Position numbers and translations under genes: made by a program
Origin: CAWEYO01 sp963813315
Lineage (GTDB): Bacteria; Pseudomonadota; Alphaproteobacteria; Rhizobiales; Rhizobiaceae
Assembly: GCA_963813315.1 (NCBI GenBank)
Contig: CAWEYO010000017.1
Span: forward strand, 189,459 to 253,458
DNA length: 64,000 bases
Direction of reading: 5' to 3'
Shown: positions 28,496-42,184 of the stretch, piece by piece
How the letters are laid out: every line of letters starts with the position of its first letter
Position numbering within the stretch: the first letter of the stretch is position 1
Notes under the pieces: generated by a model
What the model saw: the letters and a program-made list of their open reading frames with translations, nothing else
The model's database searches: none
What the model was told of the DNA's origin: nothing

Positions 28496-29124
28496 TTAGT
28501 TGCCGGCCTTCGCCTTGTCCTGCTCTTCCTTGAGCTTCTTGGCGAAGTCCTCGTTGTTCTTGGCGACGAAGTCCTGCAGCTTCTTCTGGCGGTCCTCGAT
28601 ATCGGACTGCTGCAGCGGCGGGCCGTCGAAGGCGCCGGTGAAGCCCTCCAGCGACACCTTGATCGGGTTCGGCTGGTTCTGGAAATTGACCGAGGTCAGC
28701 GTCAGCTCCGAGCCCTTCTTGAAGGAGGCGACCAGCTGGTCGGTGAGCGGCGCTTCGGCGATGCAGCGGTCCGGGAAGCAGATCACGTAGTCGAGCTTCT
28801 GCGCCTTGCCGCCGTCGATCTGCAGGCCGATGCCGGGAGGCACCAGGCGGCCGGTCGGCACGGTCACCTGGAACACCTTGCGGTTGATCTTGCCCTTGAG
28901 CTCGATCAGGCTGACGCCGGTAACCAGCTGGCCGGTCTCCGCCGTCACGATGTTCTGCACGTTGCAGATATCGACGTCTTCCTGCTTGGTGCAGGCCTTG
29001 AACCAGCCCTGCGGGAATCTGCGGCGGCTGCTGGGCCGAAGCCGGCGAAAGGCCGGCGGCAAGCAGCCCGACCACGCCTGCGGCCATGGCCGAAAGGGTA
29101 AGCGTTGGTTTTCAGGCTTGTCAT
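28496..29124 (-). CDS. Invasion-associated locus B (IalB) family exported protein, frame breaks
   Basis: About 209 aa. The ATG at 29124 starts MTSLKTN. After a shift the signal peptide reads MAAGVVGLLAAGLSPASAQQ with an Ala-x-Ala cleavage site. The mature domain contains WFKACTKQEDVDICNVQNIV, LIELKGKINRKVFQVTVPTG, LDYVICFPDRCIAEAPLTDQ and a Lys/Glu-rich tail ending DKAKAGN. The paired cysteines and the VxxPxG segment are typical of IalB (PF06776). Breaks near 29085 and 29015. Its role in free-living rhizobia is unknown. Confidence 0.85.
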
Positions 29125-29375
29125 GTGTTCGAATTCCTCTCAAATAATCCGCGGTCCGGCCGGGATCGCCGTGAGTTTCCGCTAGCTGTTGCCCAATTGA
29201 GGCAACAGCATGACTTCGGCGGGCGTGTTACACTGCGCGGGCACTAATCCAGCCGCAAAAGCGACAATGGGTCCCGCCAGTCGGACTGCCGCAGTTCGCA
29301 GCCGTTCGTAGCGGATGCATTGTTAAGCCTGATAGTTTAGGCGCGAATCGCACAGCCGGCCACGGAGGAACCCTC

Positions 29376-31200
29376 ATGCGCCGTCTGTTCATTTCGGCCT
29401 GCTTCGCCGCCGTCTGGCTGCTTGCTCGGCTGGCAAGCCGTCGCTGTCGGCCGCGCCCTCGCACGCCATCGCCATGCATGGCGAGCCGGCGCTGCCGGCC
29501 GATTTCCCGCATTTCCCCTATGTCAATCCCGACGCGCCGAAGGGCGGACGGATCAACTATGCCTGGCCGGGCACGTTCGACAGCGTCAACCCCTTCATCG
29601 TGCAGGGCAACGGCGCGCGCGGCAGGTTCGACCTGACCTTCGGCAACAACGTCTTCGAGACGCTGATGCTGCGCTCGCGCGACGAGGCGTTCACGCTCTA
29701 TCCGCTGCATCGCCAAGACGATCGAAACCGACGACGAGCGCAGCCTATGTCGAGTTCACGCTCGACCAGCGCGCCAAATTCTCGGACGGCAAGCCGGTCA
29801 CGCCGGAGGACGTGATCTTCTCGCTGGAACTGCTGCGCGACAAGGGACTGCCGCGCTACGGCGTCGATCGCAGCAAGATCGCCAAGATGGAGAAGGTCGG
29901 CGAGCACGGCGTGCGGCTTACCTTCAAGGAAGCCGGACCGCGAATTGCCGCTGATGCTTGGCCTGCTGCCGATCCTGCCGAAGCACGCGACCGATGCCGA
30001 GAATTTCGACAAGTCGACGCTGAAGCCGATGATCGGCAGCGGCCCGTATCGCCTCGACAGCGTCCGAGCCGGCGAAGTCGACGTTCAAGCGCAATCCGGA
30101 CTATTGGGCGAAGGACATTCCCGTCGAAGCGCGGCTTCGACAATTACGACGAGATCCGGCTCAACTACTACCGCGACGAGAACACCATGTTCGAGGCCTT
30201 CAAGAAGGGCTCGTCGACGTCTTCATCGAGGAAAACAGCGGCCGCTGGGCGAGCGGCTACAACTTTCCCGGCGGTCGACCGCGGGCGCATCGTCAAGGAA
30301 ACGTTCAAGAGCGGACTGCCGTCCGGCATGTACGGCTTCGTGCATGAACACGCGCCGCGCCGATCTTCAAGGATCGCGACGTTCGCGGCTGGCGCTCGGC
30401 GAGCCTGTTCGACTTCGAATGGGCCAACCAGAACCTGTTCTCGGGCGCCTACACGCGCACCCGCAGCTACTATGACGGTTCGGAGCTGTCGTCGTTCGGA
30501 CGTCCGGCAAGCGATGCCGAGAAGGCGCTGCTGCAGCCCTATCCCGACGCAGTTACGCCCTGAGATCATGGCCGGCGGCTGGACAGCCGCCGGCCTCCGA
30601 CGGCAGCGGCCGCGACCGCGCCTTCCTGAAGAAGGGGTTCGAGAAGCTGAAGAGAGGCCGGCTACGCGCTCGAAGGACGGCCGGCATGATCGGGCCGGAC
30701 GGCAAGCCGCTGGCCTTCGAGATCATGCTGAAGGGCAAAGAGGACGAACAGGTCGCGATCGCCTGGCAGCAGGTCGCTGCGAAAGCTCGGCATCGCCGTC
30801 ACCATCCGCTCGGTCGACGCGCGCAGTTCCTGCAGCGCATGATCAACTATGATTTCGACGCCATGCTCTTTCAACTACACGTCCTCGCTGTCGCCTGGGG
30901 TCGAGCAGGTCGCCCGGTGGGGCTCCGCTTCGCGCGATGCGCCGGCACATTCAATTTCGCCGGCGTCGCCGACCCGGCGGTCGACGCGATGATCGAGCAC
31001 TGCATCAACGCGCAGCACGGGAGGATTTCGTCGAGGCGGTGCGGGCCTACGACCGGGTTCTGCTGAGTGGCGCCTATGTCGTTCCGCTCTATTTCCAGCC
31101 CGAGCAGTGGGTGGCGCACTGGAAGCAGCATCAAACATCCGGAGATGACGCCTATCTACGGGCTGCAGCTGCCGACGTGGTGGCACGCGCCCAGAATTGA
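29376..31200 (+). CDS. Peptide ABC transporter substrate-binding protein (family 5, YejA-like), frame breaks
   Basis: The ATG at 29376 follows GGAGGAA. A signal peptide is followed by HAIAMHGEPALPADFPHFPY and NPDAPKGGRINYAWPGTFDS, the characteristic opening of YejA-type receptors, then RAKFSDGKPVTPEDVIFSLE, DKSTLKPMIGSGPYRLDS, YRDENTMFEAFKKG and a C-terminal VVPLYFQPEQWVAHWK. About 608 aa are expected, which fits. At least eight frame shifts. No permease or ATPase genes are adjacent, so it is an orphan receptor in this window. The DsbA-like gene follows. Confidence 0.87.
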
Positions 31201-31223
31201 GCGCAACCCAGTAGGAGCGCATC

Positions 31224-31907
31224 ATGGCCGAACGCAGACTCCATCACGGTCGACGTGGTCTCCGATGTCGTCTGCCCGTGGTGCTTCATCGGCCAGAAGC
31301 GGCTCGACCAGCGCGGTCGGATCGTGCCCGACATCGATGTCGAGCATTCGCTGGCGGCCGTTCCAGCTCGACCCGACCATTCCGCCCGAAGGCAAGGACC
31401 GCAGGCGCTACATGCTGGACAAGTTCGGCAGCGAGGAGCGCATCCGGCAGATGCACGCCACGATCGAACCGCTCGGCGCGGCCGAAGGCATCGACTTTCG
31501 CCTTCGACGCGATCAAGGTGTCGCCCAACACGCTCGACGCGCATCGCGTCATCCGCTGGGCGGGAGCAGCCGGCGATGACGTGCAGAACCGGCTGGTGCG
31601 CCGGCTGTTCCAGCTCTATTTCGAGGAAGGCGCCAATATCGGCGACCACGCCGTGCTGGTCGATGCGGCGCGCGAAAGCGGCATGGATGCGTCGCTCGTC
31701 GAGAGTCTGCTCCCGACCGACGCGGACGGCGAGGCTGTGAAAACCGAGGTCGCCACCGCTGCCCGCGCGGGCATCAGCGGCGTGCCCTGCTTCCTGCTCG
31801 AGGGCAAATACGCGGTGATGGGCGCGCAGGAAACCGCCGCGCTCGCCGACGCGATCCGGCAGGTCGCCGCAGCCAAGGCGCGCGGGGAACTTGCGGCGGA
31901 AAGCTGA
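31224..31907 (+). CDS. DsbA-family oxidoreductase (FrnE-like), frame breaks
   Basis: About 227 aa thioredoxin-fold protein. It starts MAER, then after a shift ITVDVVSDVVCPWCFIGQKR with the redox motif CPWC. Later parts are FAFDAIKVSPNTLDAHRVIR, YFEEGANIGDHAVLVDAA and GISGVPCFLLEGKYAVMGAQ with the cis-Pro loop (GVPCF). This is the 2-hydroxychromene isomerase/FrnE subgroup, without a signal peptide, so cytoplasmic. The ATG at 31224 follows AGGAG. Breaks near 31238, 31360 and 31500. Confidence 0.87.
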   Translation: MAERRLHHGRRGLRCRLPVVLHRPEAARPARSDRARHRCRAFAGGRSSSTRPFRPKARTAGATCWTSSAARSASGRCTPRSNRSARPKASTFAFDAIKVSPNTLDAHRVIRWAGAAGDDVQNRLVRRLFQLYFEEGANIGDHAVLVDAARESGMDASLVESLLPTDADGEAVKTEVATAARAGISGVPCFLLEGKYAVMGAQETAALADAIRQVAAAKARGELAAES

Positions 31908-32420
31908 TCGCCGTCTGTATTCACCCGTGGACAAATTTCCCAAAAAGAATTTTTCTGCACCGAGAAAAACGAAGCGGAAACAAATGGTTGGCCTCACGAT
32001 CCATCATCGATGGTCGCGAAATTGATCCAATGGCGCTGTGCCAGGATGAAACCTGACCCTTTCTGGTCAAATACAGACGCTAATCGCGCCATTCCGACGC
32101 AAAAGCTTAACTACAGGACACTCACGGAAGCGGAGTCTTTGATGACATCAGAGATGCCATCAGAGAATGTCCTGTTACCCTTGGTCTGATCACCGGCATC
32201 GCCCTGGATTTCGCCTGTTCGCAGTCCATGCTCAAGAGGGCACCGCTTCGATCTTTTTTGAACCGACCCGGCAACCAGCGTACCAAACGGTCGATCGGGG
32301 CAATCCGAATGCGGGCCTGACCCTGATCCCGGAGATAAGCCGGCTAATGATTTCAGGTTAACGACAGCAGCACTGCAGCTAGCCGAAATTTTTCATCGAC
32401 CTGTCGCCGATGGGAAGTAT
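31908..32420. other. Gap between the DsbA-like gene and mfd
   Basis: No gene is supported in these 513 bases. A short plus frame at 32167-32361 has no recognisable motif. A small palindrome with arms TGACC/GGTCA lies near 32055. The base composition is more AT-rich than the flanks, consistent with degraded or regulatory DNA. Confidence 0.4.
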
Positions 32421-35926
<3,506 letters not shown>

Positions 35927-35936
35927 GATGCAGGTC

Positions 35937-36222
35937 TCAGAGTTTATCTTCCGGCGGAATGCCAGAATCCGGAGAAGTATGTCGGTGCGCTCGGCTTCCG
36001 GGATCGCCCGCTCTCCGGTGATCCAGGGCAGAAGCTCGGTGTCGGGCATTTCGAGAAGCCTTTCATATTGGTCGAGTTCGGCCTCGGTCAAGGCGCCGAT
36101 CTCAGCGTCGGCGAAGTCCCCAGGATCAGGTCCATCTCGCGCATGCCGCGATGCCACGAGCGGAACAGCAGCTTGCGCCGCCGCGCATCCAGCCCTTCGC
36201 TCGACCGTATCGTCCCCGTCAT
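35937..36222 (-). CDS. sdhE: FAD assembly factor SdhE (DUF339), one frame break, apparent read-through into mfd
   Basis: MTGTIRSSEGLDARRRKLLF then RSWHRGMREMDLILGDFADA is the SdhE signature (RxxYRxxRGxxExD type), and LDQYERLLEMPDTELLPWIT continues it. SdhE flavinylates succinate dehydrogenase. A shift near 36117 moves the gene into the frame of mfd, and as written no stop separates them. A stop in either neighbouring frame (near 35944 or 35938) suggests a second indel. Real length is expected to be about 95 aa. recG diverges from it beyond the hic locus. Confidence 0.8.
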
Positions 36223-36247
36223 CTCGGCATTCCCCGTGAAGGAAGCG

Positions 36248-36384
36248 GCGCATATAGCGTGGATAGCGAGGGATGTCAGCCTTGCAACAATCGTGGCGGC
36301 ACCTAATCTCCGGTCGATGCCTTCGCTAACCGTCACCCCCCTCTGGCCTGCCGGCCATCTCCCCCTCAAGGGGGGAGATCAGCA
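36248..36384. repeat. Direct repeat flanking the hic locus, copy 1
   Basis: About 135 bases (CGCATATAGCGTGGATAGCG onward) recur at 37019-37155 with roughly 90-95 percent identity by eye. The repeated stretch includes the segment just upstream of sdhE and the left arm of the palindromic element. The copies bracket the hicA remnant and hicB, so the hic locus looks inserted into, or duplicated with, the sdhE-recG spacer. Confidence 0.8.
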
Positions 36385-36491
36385 GTCGGCGCCGATTTCG
36401 CCAACCATCTGCCTTGCAGGGCAGACAGGAGGGCCAAAGCTGCAAATCTCCCCCCTTGAGGGGGAGATGGCCGGCAGGCCAGAGGGGGGTG
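36334..36491. mobile_element. 158-bp palindromic element with 46-bp perfect terminal inverted repeats
   Basis: The left arm at 36334-36379 (CACCCCCCTCTGGCCTGCCG onward) is exactly complementary over 46 bases to the right arm at 36446-36491. The 66-base centre contains smaller pairs such as TGCCTTGCAGGGCA. It is a MITE- or RIME-like element. A solo left arm is present at 37106-37151 and a diverged copy lies inside pdhC near 59138. The right end abuts the hicA remnant. Confidence 0.85.
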
Positions 36492-36670
36492 AGTGGAGCG
36501 CCGCCGATGGATGTCGGCTGCCGAGTGATCGAAGGACGCGGTTCCCGTGTGCGTTTTGTTTTCGGCGATGAGATAGAAACGTTTCACCGACCGCATCCGG
36601 CAAAAGAGCCAAGCGATATCAAGTGCGAGCAGCGCGCGAATTCCTGGCGAGAATTGGAGTCGGACCATGA
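36492..36670 (+). pseudogene. hicA: HicA-type toxin remnant lacking its N-terminus
   Basis: The frame GCRVIEGRGSRVRFVFGDEI then ETFHRPHPAKE, shifted by one base near 36607 to AKRYQVRAAREFLARIGVGP, is the C-terminal half of a HicA mRNA-interferase toxin. It ends in a TGA overlapping the hicB ATG (ATGA), the normal coupling of these pairs. The first 20-30 residues, including the start and the segment before the GC-V-I-E strand, are missing: the palindromic element ends immediately upstream. The toxin is probably dead, unless the sequence errors hide a start. Confidence 0.65.
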
Positions 36671-37005
36671 ACACCATGAGTTACAAGGGCTATGACGCCC
36701 GCATCGAGTATGACGATGAAGACGGGATTTTCTTCGGCAAGATCGCAGGTATCCGCGATGGCGTGAGTTTTCATGCCGATACCGTGGCCGATCTCAAGGC
36801 TGCCTTTCGCGAGGCTGTCGACGACTATATCGAAACCTGCGCCAAGATCGGCAAGTCGCCGCAAAAACCTTACTCAGGCAACCTCATGCTTCGCGTCGAT
36901 CCGGCGGTGCATGCAAAGGCTGCCCTGGCTGCCGAGATCGCCGGAATGAGCCTCAACCAATGGGGCGCGAAAGTCCTGGCCGAGGCTGTTGCTTCCGTTG
37001 ACTGA
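36667..37005 (+). CDS. hicB: HicB-family antitoxin
   Basis: 112 aa. The N-terminal partial RNase-H fold is MSYKGYDARIEYDDEDGIFF then GKIAGIRDGVSFHADTVADL, and the C-terminal ribbon-helix-helix-like part is LMLRVDPAVHAKAALAAEIA then GMSLNQWGAKVLAEAV. HicB proteins bind and neutralise HicA and repress their own operon. The frame is intact, although the upstream hicA is truncated, so this is an orphan or solitary antitoxin/regulator. Confidence 0.88.
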   Translation: MNTMSYKGYDARIEYDDEDGIFFGKIAGIRDGVSFHADTVADLKAAFREAVDDYIETCAKIGKSPQKPYSGNLMLRVDPAVHAKAALAAEIAGMSLNQWGAKVLAEAVASVD

Positions 37006-37018
37006 AATTTGCTGAACC

Positions 37019-37155
37019 GGCGCACATAGCGTGGATAGCGAGGGATGTCAGCCTTGCAACATCGTGGCGACACCTAATCTCCGGTCGATGCTTTCGCTCT
37101 ACGTCGCCCCCCTCTGGCCTGCCGGCCATCTCCCCCGCAAGGGGGGAGATCAGCT
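37019..37155. repeat. Direct repeat flanking the hic locus, copy 2, with solo palindrome arm
   Basis: Matches 36248-36384 from CGCACATAGCGTGGATAGCG to the AAGGGGGGAGATCAGC end of the palindrome's left arm. The right arm is absent here, and after a short related stretch (TTCGCCAA) the recG start follows. It may carry the original recG promoter context. Confidence 0.75.
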
Positions 37156-37193
37156 TTCAATGGGGCCTTCGCCAATCGACCACGGTCCCGCTG

Positions 37194-39320
37194 ATGCGCC
37201 CTTCCCTGCTCGATCCGCTGTTTGCGCCGATCACCGCGCTGGAAGGCATCGGGCCGAAGGTCGCCGAGATGATCGCCAAGGTGGTGCCGGCCGACGTCAC
37301 CGACCGCGACGTCGCGCGTCGGCGACCTGCTGTTCGTGCTGCCGCATTCGGTGATCGACCGGCGCAACCGGCCGGGCATCGCGCTTTGCGGCCGAAGGCG
37401 CGATCGTCACGCTCGATGTGCGCGTCGACCGCCACCAGCCGCCGCCGCGCGGCAACAGAGTCGTGCCCTACCGCGTCTTTGCGCATGACGACACCGGCGA
37501 GATCGCGCTGACCTTCTTCCACGCCAAGCCGGCCTGGCTGGAAAAGGCGATGCCGGTCGGCGAGCACATCGTCGTCAGCGGCCGCATGGAATGGTTCAAC
37601 GGCCGCCCGACGATGGTGCATCCCGACCACATCGCGCTGCGCCGGCGATGCCGACGAGCCTGCCGCTGGTCGAGCCGGTCTATCCGCTGACCGCCGGGCT
37701 GTCGGCGAAGGTGCTGCGCCGCGCGATCGGCCAGGCGCTGGCGCGGCTGCCCGACGCTGCCGGAATGGCAGGATCGAGGACGGTGATGCGCCGCCAGACC
37801 TTTCCGGCCTTCGGCGGGGCGCTGACGCGGCTGCACAATCCGGCCGATCCGATCGATGTCGCCGTCGAGGGCGCCGCCTGGCGGCGGCTCGCCTATGACG
37901 AGTTGCTGGCCGGCCAGATCTCGCTGGCGCTGGTGCGCGCGCGAACGCGGCGGCTGTCGGGCCGGCCGCTGACCGGCGACGGCGCGCATCGTCGAGCAAG
38001 ATCCGCGCCGCGCTGCCCTATTCGCTGACCGGCTCGCAGGAGCAGGCGCTGGCCGAGATCAATGCCGATCTCGCCGAGCCCGAGCGCATGCTGCGCCTGC
38101 TGCAGGGCGACGTCGGCTCCGGCAAGACGGTGGTCGGCGCTGCTCGCCATGGCGCGCGCGGCCGAGGCCGGCGGCCAGGCGGCGCTGATGGCGCCGACCG
38201 AAATCCTCGCCCGCCAGCATTTCGCGACGATCGCGCCGCTGGCCGCGCGGGCCGGCCTGAAGGTCGCCATCCTGACCGGCCGCGAAAAGGGCCGCGAGCG
38301 CGCCGAAATGCTGGCACGGGCTCGCAGCGCGGCGCGATCGACATCGTCATCGGCACGCATGCGCTGTTCCAGGAAGCGGTGATCTTCCACGACCTGGTGC
38401 TGGCGATCGTCGACGAGCAGCACCGCTTCGGCGTGCACCAGCGGCTGGCGATCACCGCCAAGGGCGACGCGCCGGACATGCTGGTGATGACGGCGACGCC
38501 GATCCCGCGCACGCTGGTGCTGACCGCCTTCGGCGACATGGACGTCTCGCGGCTCACCGAAAAGCCGGCCGGCCGCCAGGCCGATCCGCACCGTGACGCT
38601 GCCGCTCGAGCGGCTGGACGAGCTGGTCGGGCGGATGCGCGAGCGCCGATCGCGGAAGGCCAGAAGATCTACTGGATCTGCCCGCTGGTCGAGGAATCGG
38701 AAGAGATCAAGCTGATGTCGGCGGAGGACCGCTTCGCCATGCTCGCAGCCGATCTTCGGCGACGCGGTCGGCCTCGTCCACGGCCGCATGAAGCGGGCGC
38801 GACAAGGACGAGGCGATGCGCGCCTTCAAGGCCGGCGAGACGCGCATCCTGGTCGCCACGACGGTGATCGAGGTCGGCGTCGACGTGCCCGACGCGACGA
38901 TCATGGTGATCGAGCACGCCGAGCGCTTCGGCCTGGCGCAGTTGCACCAGCTGCGCGGCCGCGTCGGGCGCGGCGACAAGCCGTCGACCTGCGTGCTGCT
39001 CTACAAGGCGCCGCTCGGCGAGACGGCGAAGCGGCGGCTGTCGGTCATGCGCGAGACCGAGGACGGCTTCCTGCATCTCCGAGGAGGACCTGAAGCTGCG
39101 CGGCGAAGGCGAGGTGCTGGGCACGCGGCAGTCCGGAACGCCGGGCTTCCAGGTGGCGCGCATCGAGGTCCATGCCGATCTGCTGGAAGTCGCCCGCGAC
39201 GACGCGCGGCTGCTGCTGTCGCGCGATCCCGAACTGCAGTCGGAGCGCGGCGAGGCGATCCGGCTGCTGCTCTATCTGTTCGGGCGCGACGAGGCGGTGC
39301 GGCTGCTGCGCGCCGGCTGA
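37194..39320 (+). CDS. recG: ATP-dependent DNA helicase RecG, multiple frame breaks
   Basis: About 709 aa in pieces: wedge domain (ITALEGIGPKVAEMIAKVVP; GNRVVPYRVFAHDDTGEI-like NRVVPYRVFAHDDTGEIALT), helicase motif I RLLQGDVGSGKTVVGAA, AILTGREKGRERAEML, DEQH box VDEQHRFGVHQRLAITA, ATPIPRTLVLTAFGDMDVSR, and VATTVIEVGVDVPDATIMVI with LHQLRGRVGRGDKPS. It ends DEAVRLLRAG. RecG reverses stalled forks and processes recombination junctions. The start ATG at 37194 opens MRPSLLDPLFAPITALEGIG. Frame shifts near 37320, 37650, 37980, 38145, 38330, 38580, 38765 and 39085. Confidence 0.92.
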
Positions 39321-39429
39321 ACGGCCGTCGCCGGCAACGGCCGTCTGCTGGCGGCCGATGCTTGCTGAGCAGTCTGGCGCAGCCCTTGCCGCCTGTCCCC
39401 AGCGCCGGTATTCCGGCGCCGACCAAGCC

Positions 39430-40052
39430 CGGCCGAGATCGATCAGCTTGGCCGCGTCCTCGATGCGTCATCGTCAAGCAGAACGATCTCGGACTTCGGC
39501 ACATACATCAGGAAGCCGGTCGTCGGGTTCGGCGTGCACGGCATGAACACCGCGACGGTCGGATCGTCGCCGCTCTCCAGCTTCTCGTTGATCTCGCTGT
39601 CCTTTTCGCTGGCGACGAAGACGATCGACCAGACGCCCTTGCGCGGATATTCGACCAGGCCGACCTTGCGTGAACATGTCGGCCTTGTTCGACAGCACCG
39701 TCTCGAAGATCTGCTTCAGCGCGCTGTAGATGCTGCGCACGAACGGCATGCGGTCGAGCAGGTACTCGCCGAAGGAGACGATCGAGCGGCCGATGAAATT
39801 GGCGGTCAGGAAGCCGATCAGGGTGATCAGGAACAGCGCCACGATCAGGCCGAAGCCCGGCACCGCGAACGGCAGGTAGGTGTCGGGATTGTAGCGCGCG
39901 GGGATGTAGGGCTTCACCCAGGAATCGACCCAGCCGATGAACGACCAGGCGATATAGGCGGTGATCGCCAGCGGCGCGCAGACGATGAAGCCGGTCAGGA
40001 AATAATTCCTGAGCCGGGTCATGCCGGAGAGGGACGTCGCGGGATTTGCCAT
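39430..40052 (-). CDS. DUF502-family inner-membrane protein, frame breaks, 3' end uncertain
   Basis: The ATG at 40052 opens MANPATSLSGMTRLRNYFLT. Two membrane segments (GFIVCAPLAITAYIAWSFIG; PGFGLIVALFLITLIGFLTA) follow, with the family motif FIGRSIVSFGEYLLDRMPFV and RSIYSALKQIFETVLS. After shifts near 39665 the soluble part reads VWSIVFVASEKDSEINEKLE and ends around SEIVLLDD plus AAKLI. Beyond 39430 no clear stop exists before recG, so the end is approximate. Function unknown. Confidence 0.8.
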
Positions 40053-40151
40053 CGTCAGTCGATGACGTTGTGCGCCGCAACATAGGTAGTGCGGCGAACA
40101 CAATGTTTCGAGAAGCCAGAATGTCGACGCTGCAGCTGCGACAGCGCCGCG

Positions 40152-41980
40152 CTATTCGACCGTCACCGACTTGGCGAGGTTGCGCGGCTGGTCGACGTCG
40201 GTGCCCATGAACACCGCCGTGTAATAGGCGAGCAGCTGGATCGGCAGCGCATAGATCATCGGCGCGATGAACTCCGGCACGTCCGGCAGCACGATCGTCT
40301 CCATCGTCTTGACGGTCGCCGCCGCCGCGCCCTTCTGGTCGGTGATCAGGATGATCTTGCCGCCGCGCGCCGCCACTTCCTGCATGTTCGAGACGGTCTT
40401 TTCGAAGATGCGGTCATGCGGCGCGATGACGATCACCGGCATGTTCTCGTCGATCAGCGCGATCGGCCCGTGCTTCAGTTCGCCGGCCGCATAGCCTTCG
40501 GCGTGGATGTAGGAGATTTCCTTGAGCTTCAGCGCGCCTTCCATGGCGAGCGGATAGTTGGTGTCGCGGCCGAGATAGAGCACGTGCTTGAACTGCGCGA
40601 GCTCGCGCGCCACCTTCTCGATCTGCCTCTCGAGCTTCAGCACCTGGCTGGCGAAGCGCGGCGCCTCGGAAAGCTGGCGCACCAGCGCCTTCTCCTCGTC
40701 GCGCGTGATCGTCCCGCGCGCCGTCGCCGGCGCGCACCGCAAGCGACGCCAGCACCGAAAGCTGGCAGGTGAAGGCCTTGGTCGAGGCGACGCCGATCTC
40801 CGGGCCGGCCAGCGTCGGCAAGGTCACGTCGGATTCGCGCGCGATCGTCGATTCGCGCACGTTGACGATGGCGCCGATCGGCATGCCGGCCTTGCGGCAA
40901 TAGCGCAGCGAGGCCAGCGTGTCGGCGGTCTCGCCCGACTGCGACACGAACAGCGCAGCGCTGTTCTTCGACAGCGGCATCTCGCGGTAGCGGAACTCCG
41001 AGGCGATATCGATGTCGACCGGCAGCCGCGCATAGCGCTCGAACCAGTATTTGCCGATCAGACCCGCCAAGATAGGCCGTGCCGCAGGCCGAGATCGCCA
41101 GCCGGTCGAGCTTGGCGAAATCGAACGGCAGGTCGAGCGGCTTCGACGTGCCGTTGGCGAAAGTCGAGATAGTGCGCCAGCGTGTGCGAGATCACCTCCG
41201 GCTGCTCATGGATTTCCTTCTCCATGAAATGCCGGTGATTGCCCTTGTCGACCAGGAAGCTGGTGCCGATCGACTGCTGGCGCTTGCGCTCGACCGGCTC
41301 GCCGTCCATGTCGTAGATCTGCAGCCGGTTGCGGCGCACCACCGCCCAGTCGCCGTCCTCGAGATAGGTGATGGAATTGGTGAAGGGCGCGAGCGCGATC
41401 GCGTCGGAGCCGAGGAACATCTCGCCCTCGCCATAGCCGACCGCGAGCGGCGGGCCGTTGCGGGCGCCGATGATCAGGTCCTCGTCGCCCTTGAACATGA
41501 TGGCCAGCGCGAAGGCGCCTTCCAGCCGCTTCAGCGCATTGTGCGCGGCCTCGACCGGGTCGAGCGCCGCGGGCGAGCTCGCGCGCCACCAGATGCGCGA
41601 CGACTTCGGTGTCGGTCTGCGAGGTGAAGTCGTAGCCGTCGCGCATCAGCTCGTCGCGCAGCTCGGCGAAATTCTCGATGATGCCGTTGTGGACGATCGC
41701 CACGCCGTTGGAGAAATGCGGATGCGCGTTGGTCTCGTTGGGCACGCCATGGGTCGCCCAGCGCGTGTGGCCGATGCCGATCGTGCCGTCGAGCGGCTCG
41801 CTCTTCAGCAGCTTCTCGAGGTTGACCAGCTTGCCTTCGGCGCGGCGGCGGGCAAGCGCGCCATGCTCGATGCGTGGCGACGCCGGCCGAGTCATAGCCG
41901 CGATATTCGAGCCGCTTCAGCGCATCGACGATCAGCGGCGCCACGGGCGAATGCCCGACAATCCCGACAATTCCGCACAT
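40152..41980 (-). CDS. glmS: Glutamine-fructose-6-phosphate aminotransferase, frame breaks
   Basis: Makes glucosamine-6-phosphate for peptidoglycan and LPS. It starts MCGIVGIVGHSPVAPLIVDA with the catalytic Cys2, then TRWATHGVPNETNAHPHFSN, isomerase (SIS) parts with LFVSQSGETADTLASLRYCR and FKHVLYLGRDTNYPLAMEGA then LKLKEISYIHAEGYAAGELK, and ends AKSVTVE. Length about 608 aa fits. Frame shifts near 41890, 41580, 41165, 41070 and 40735. Lies next to glmU in the same direction, a linked amino-sugar pathway pair. Confidence 0.93.
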
Positions 41981-42184
41981 GCTTTCGCCACCCCTGATTC
42001 ACACCGTCGCATCGGCCCAGCGGCTTCTTAGGGCGAGTTGCGCGCGCGCACGAAAGTCACATTCGGTATCGCTTCGATGTCAGTCAGCGTCGTGCCCAGA
42101 GCGGCTGAACGAGCGCGAGAATTGTCACAACTCTCGCGATTGACGAAAGCCGGTTCACTTCCTGGAGCTCTAATCTGCACCGGT

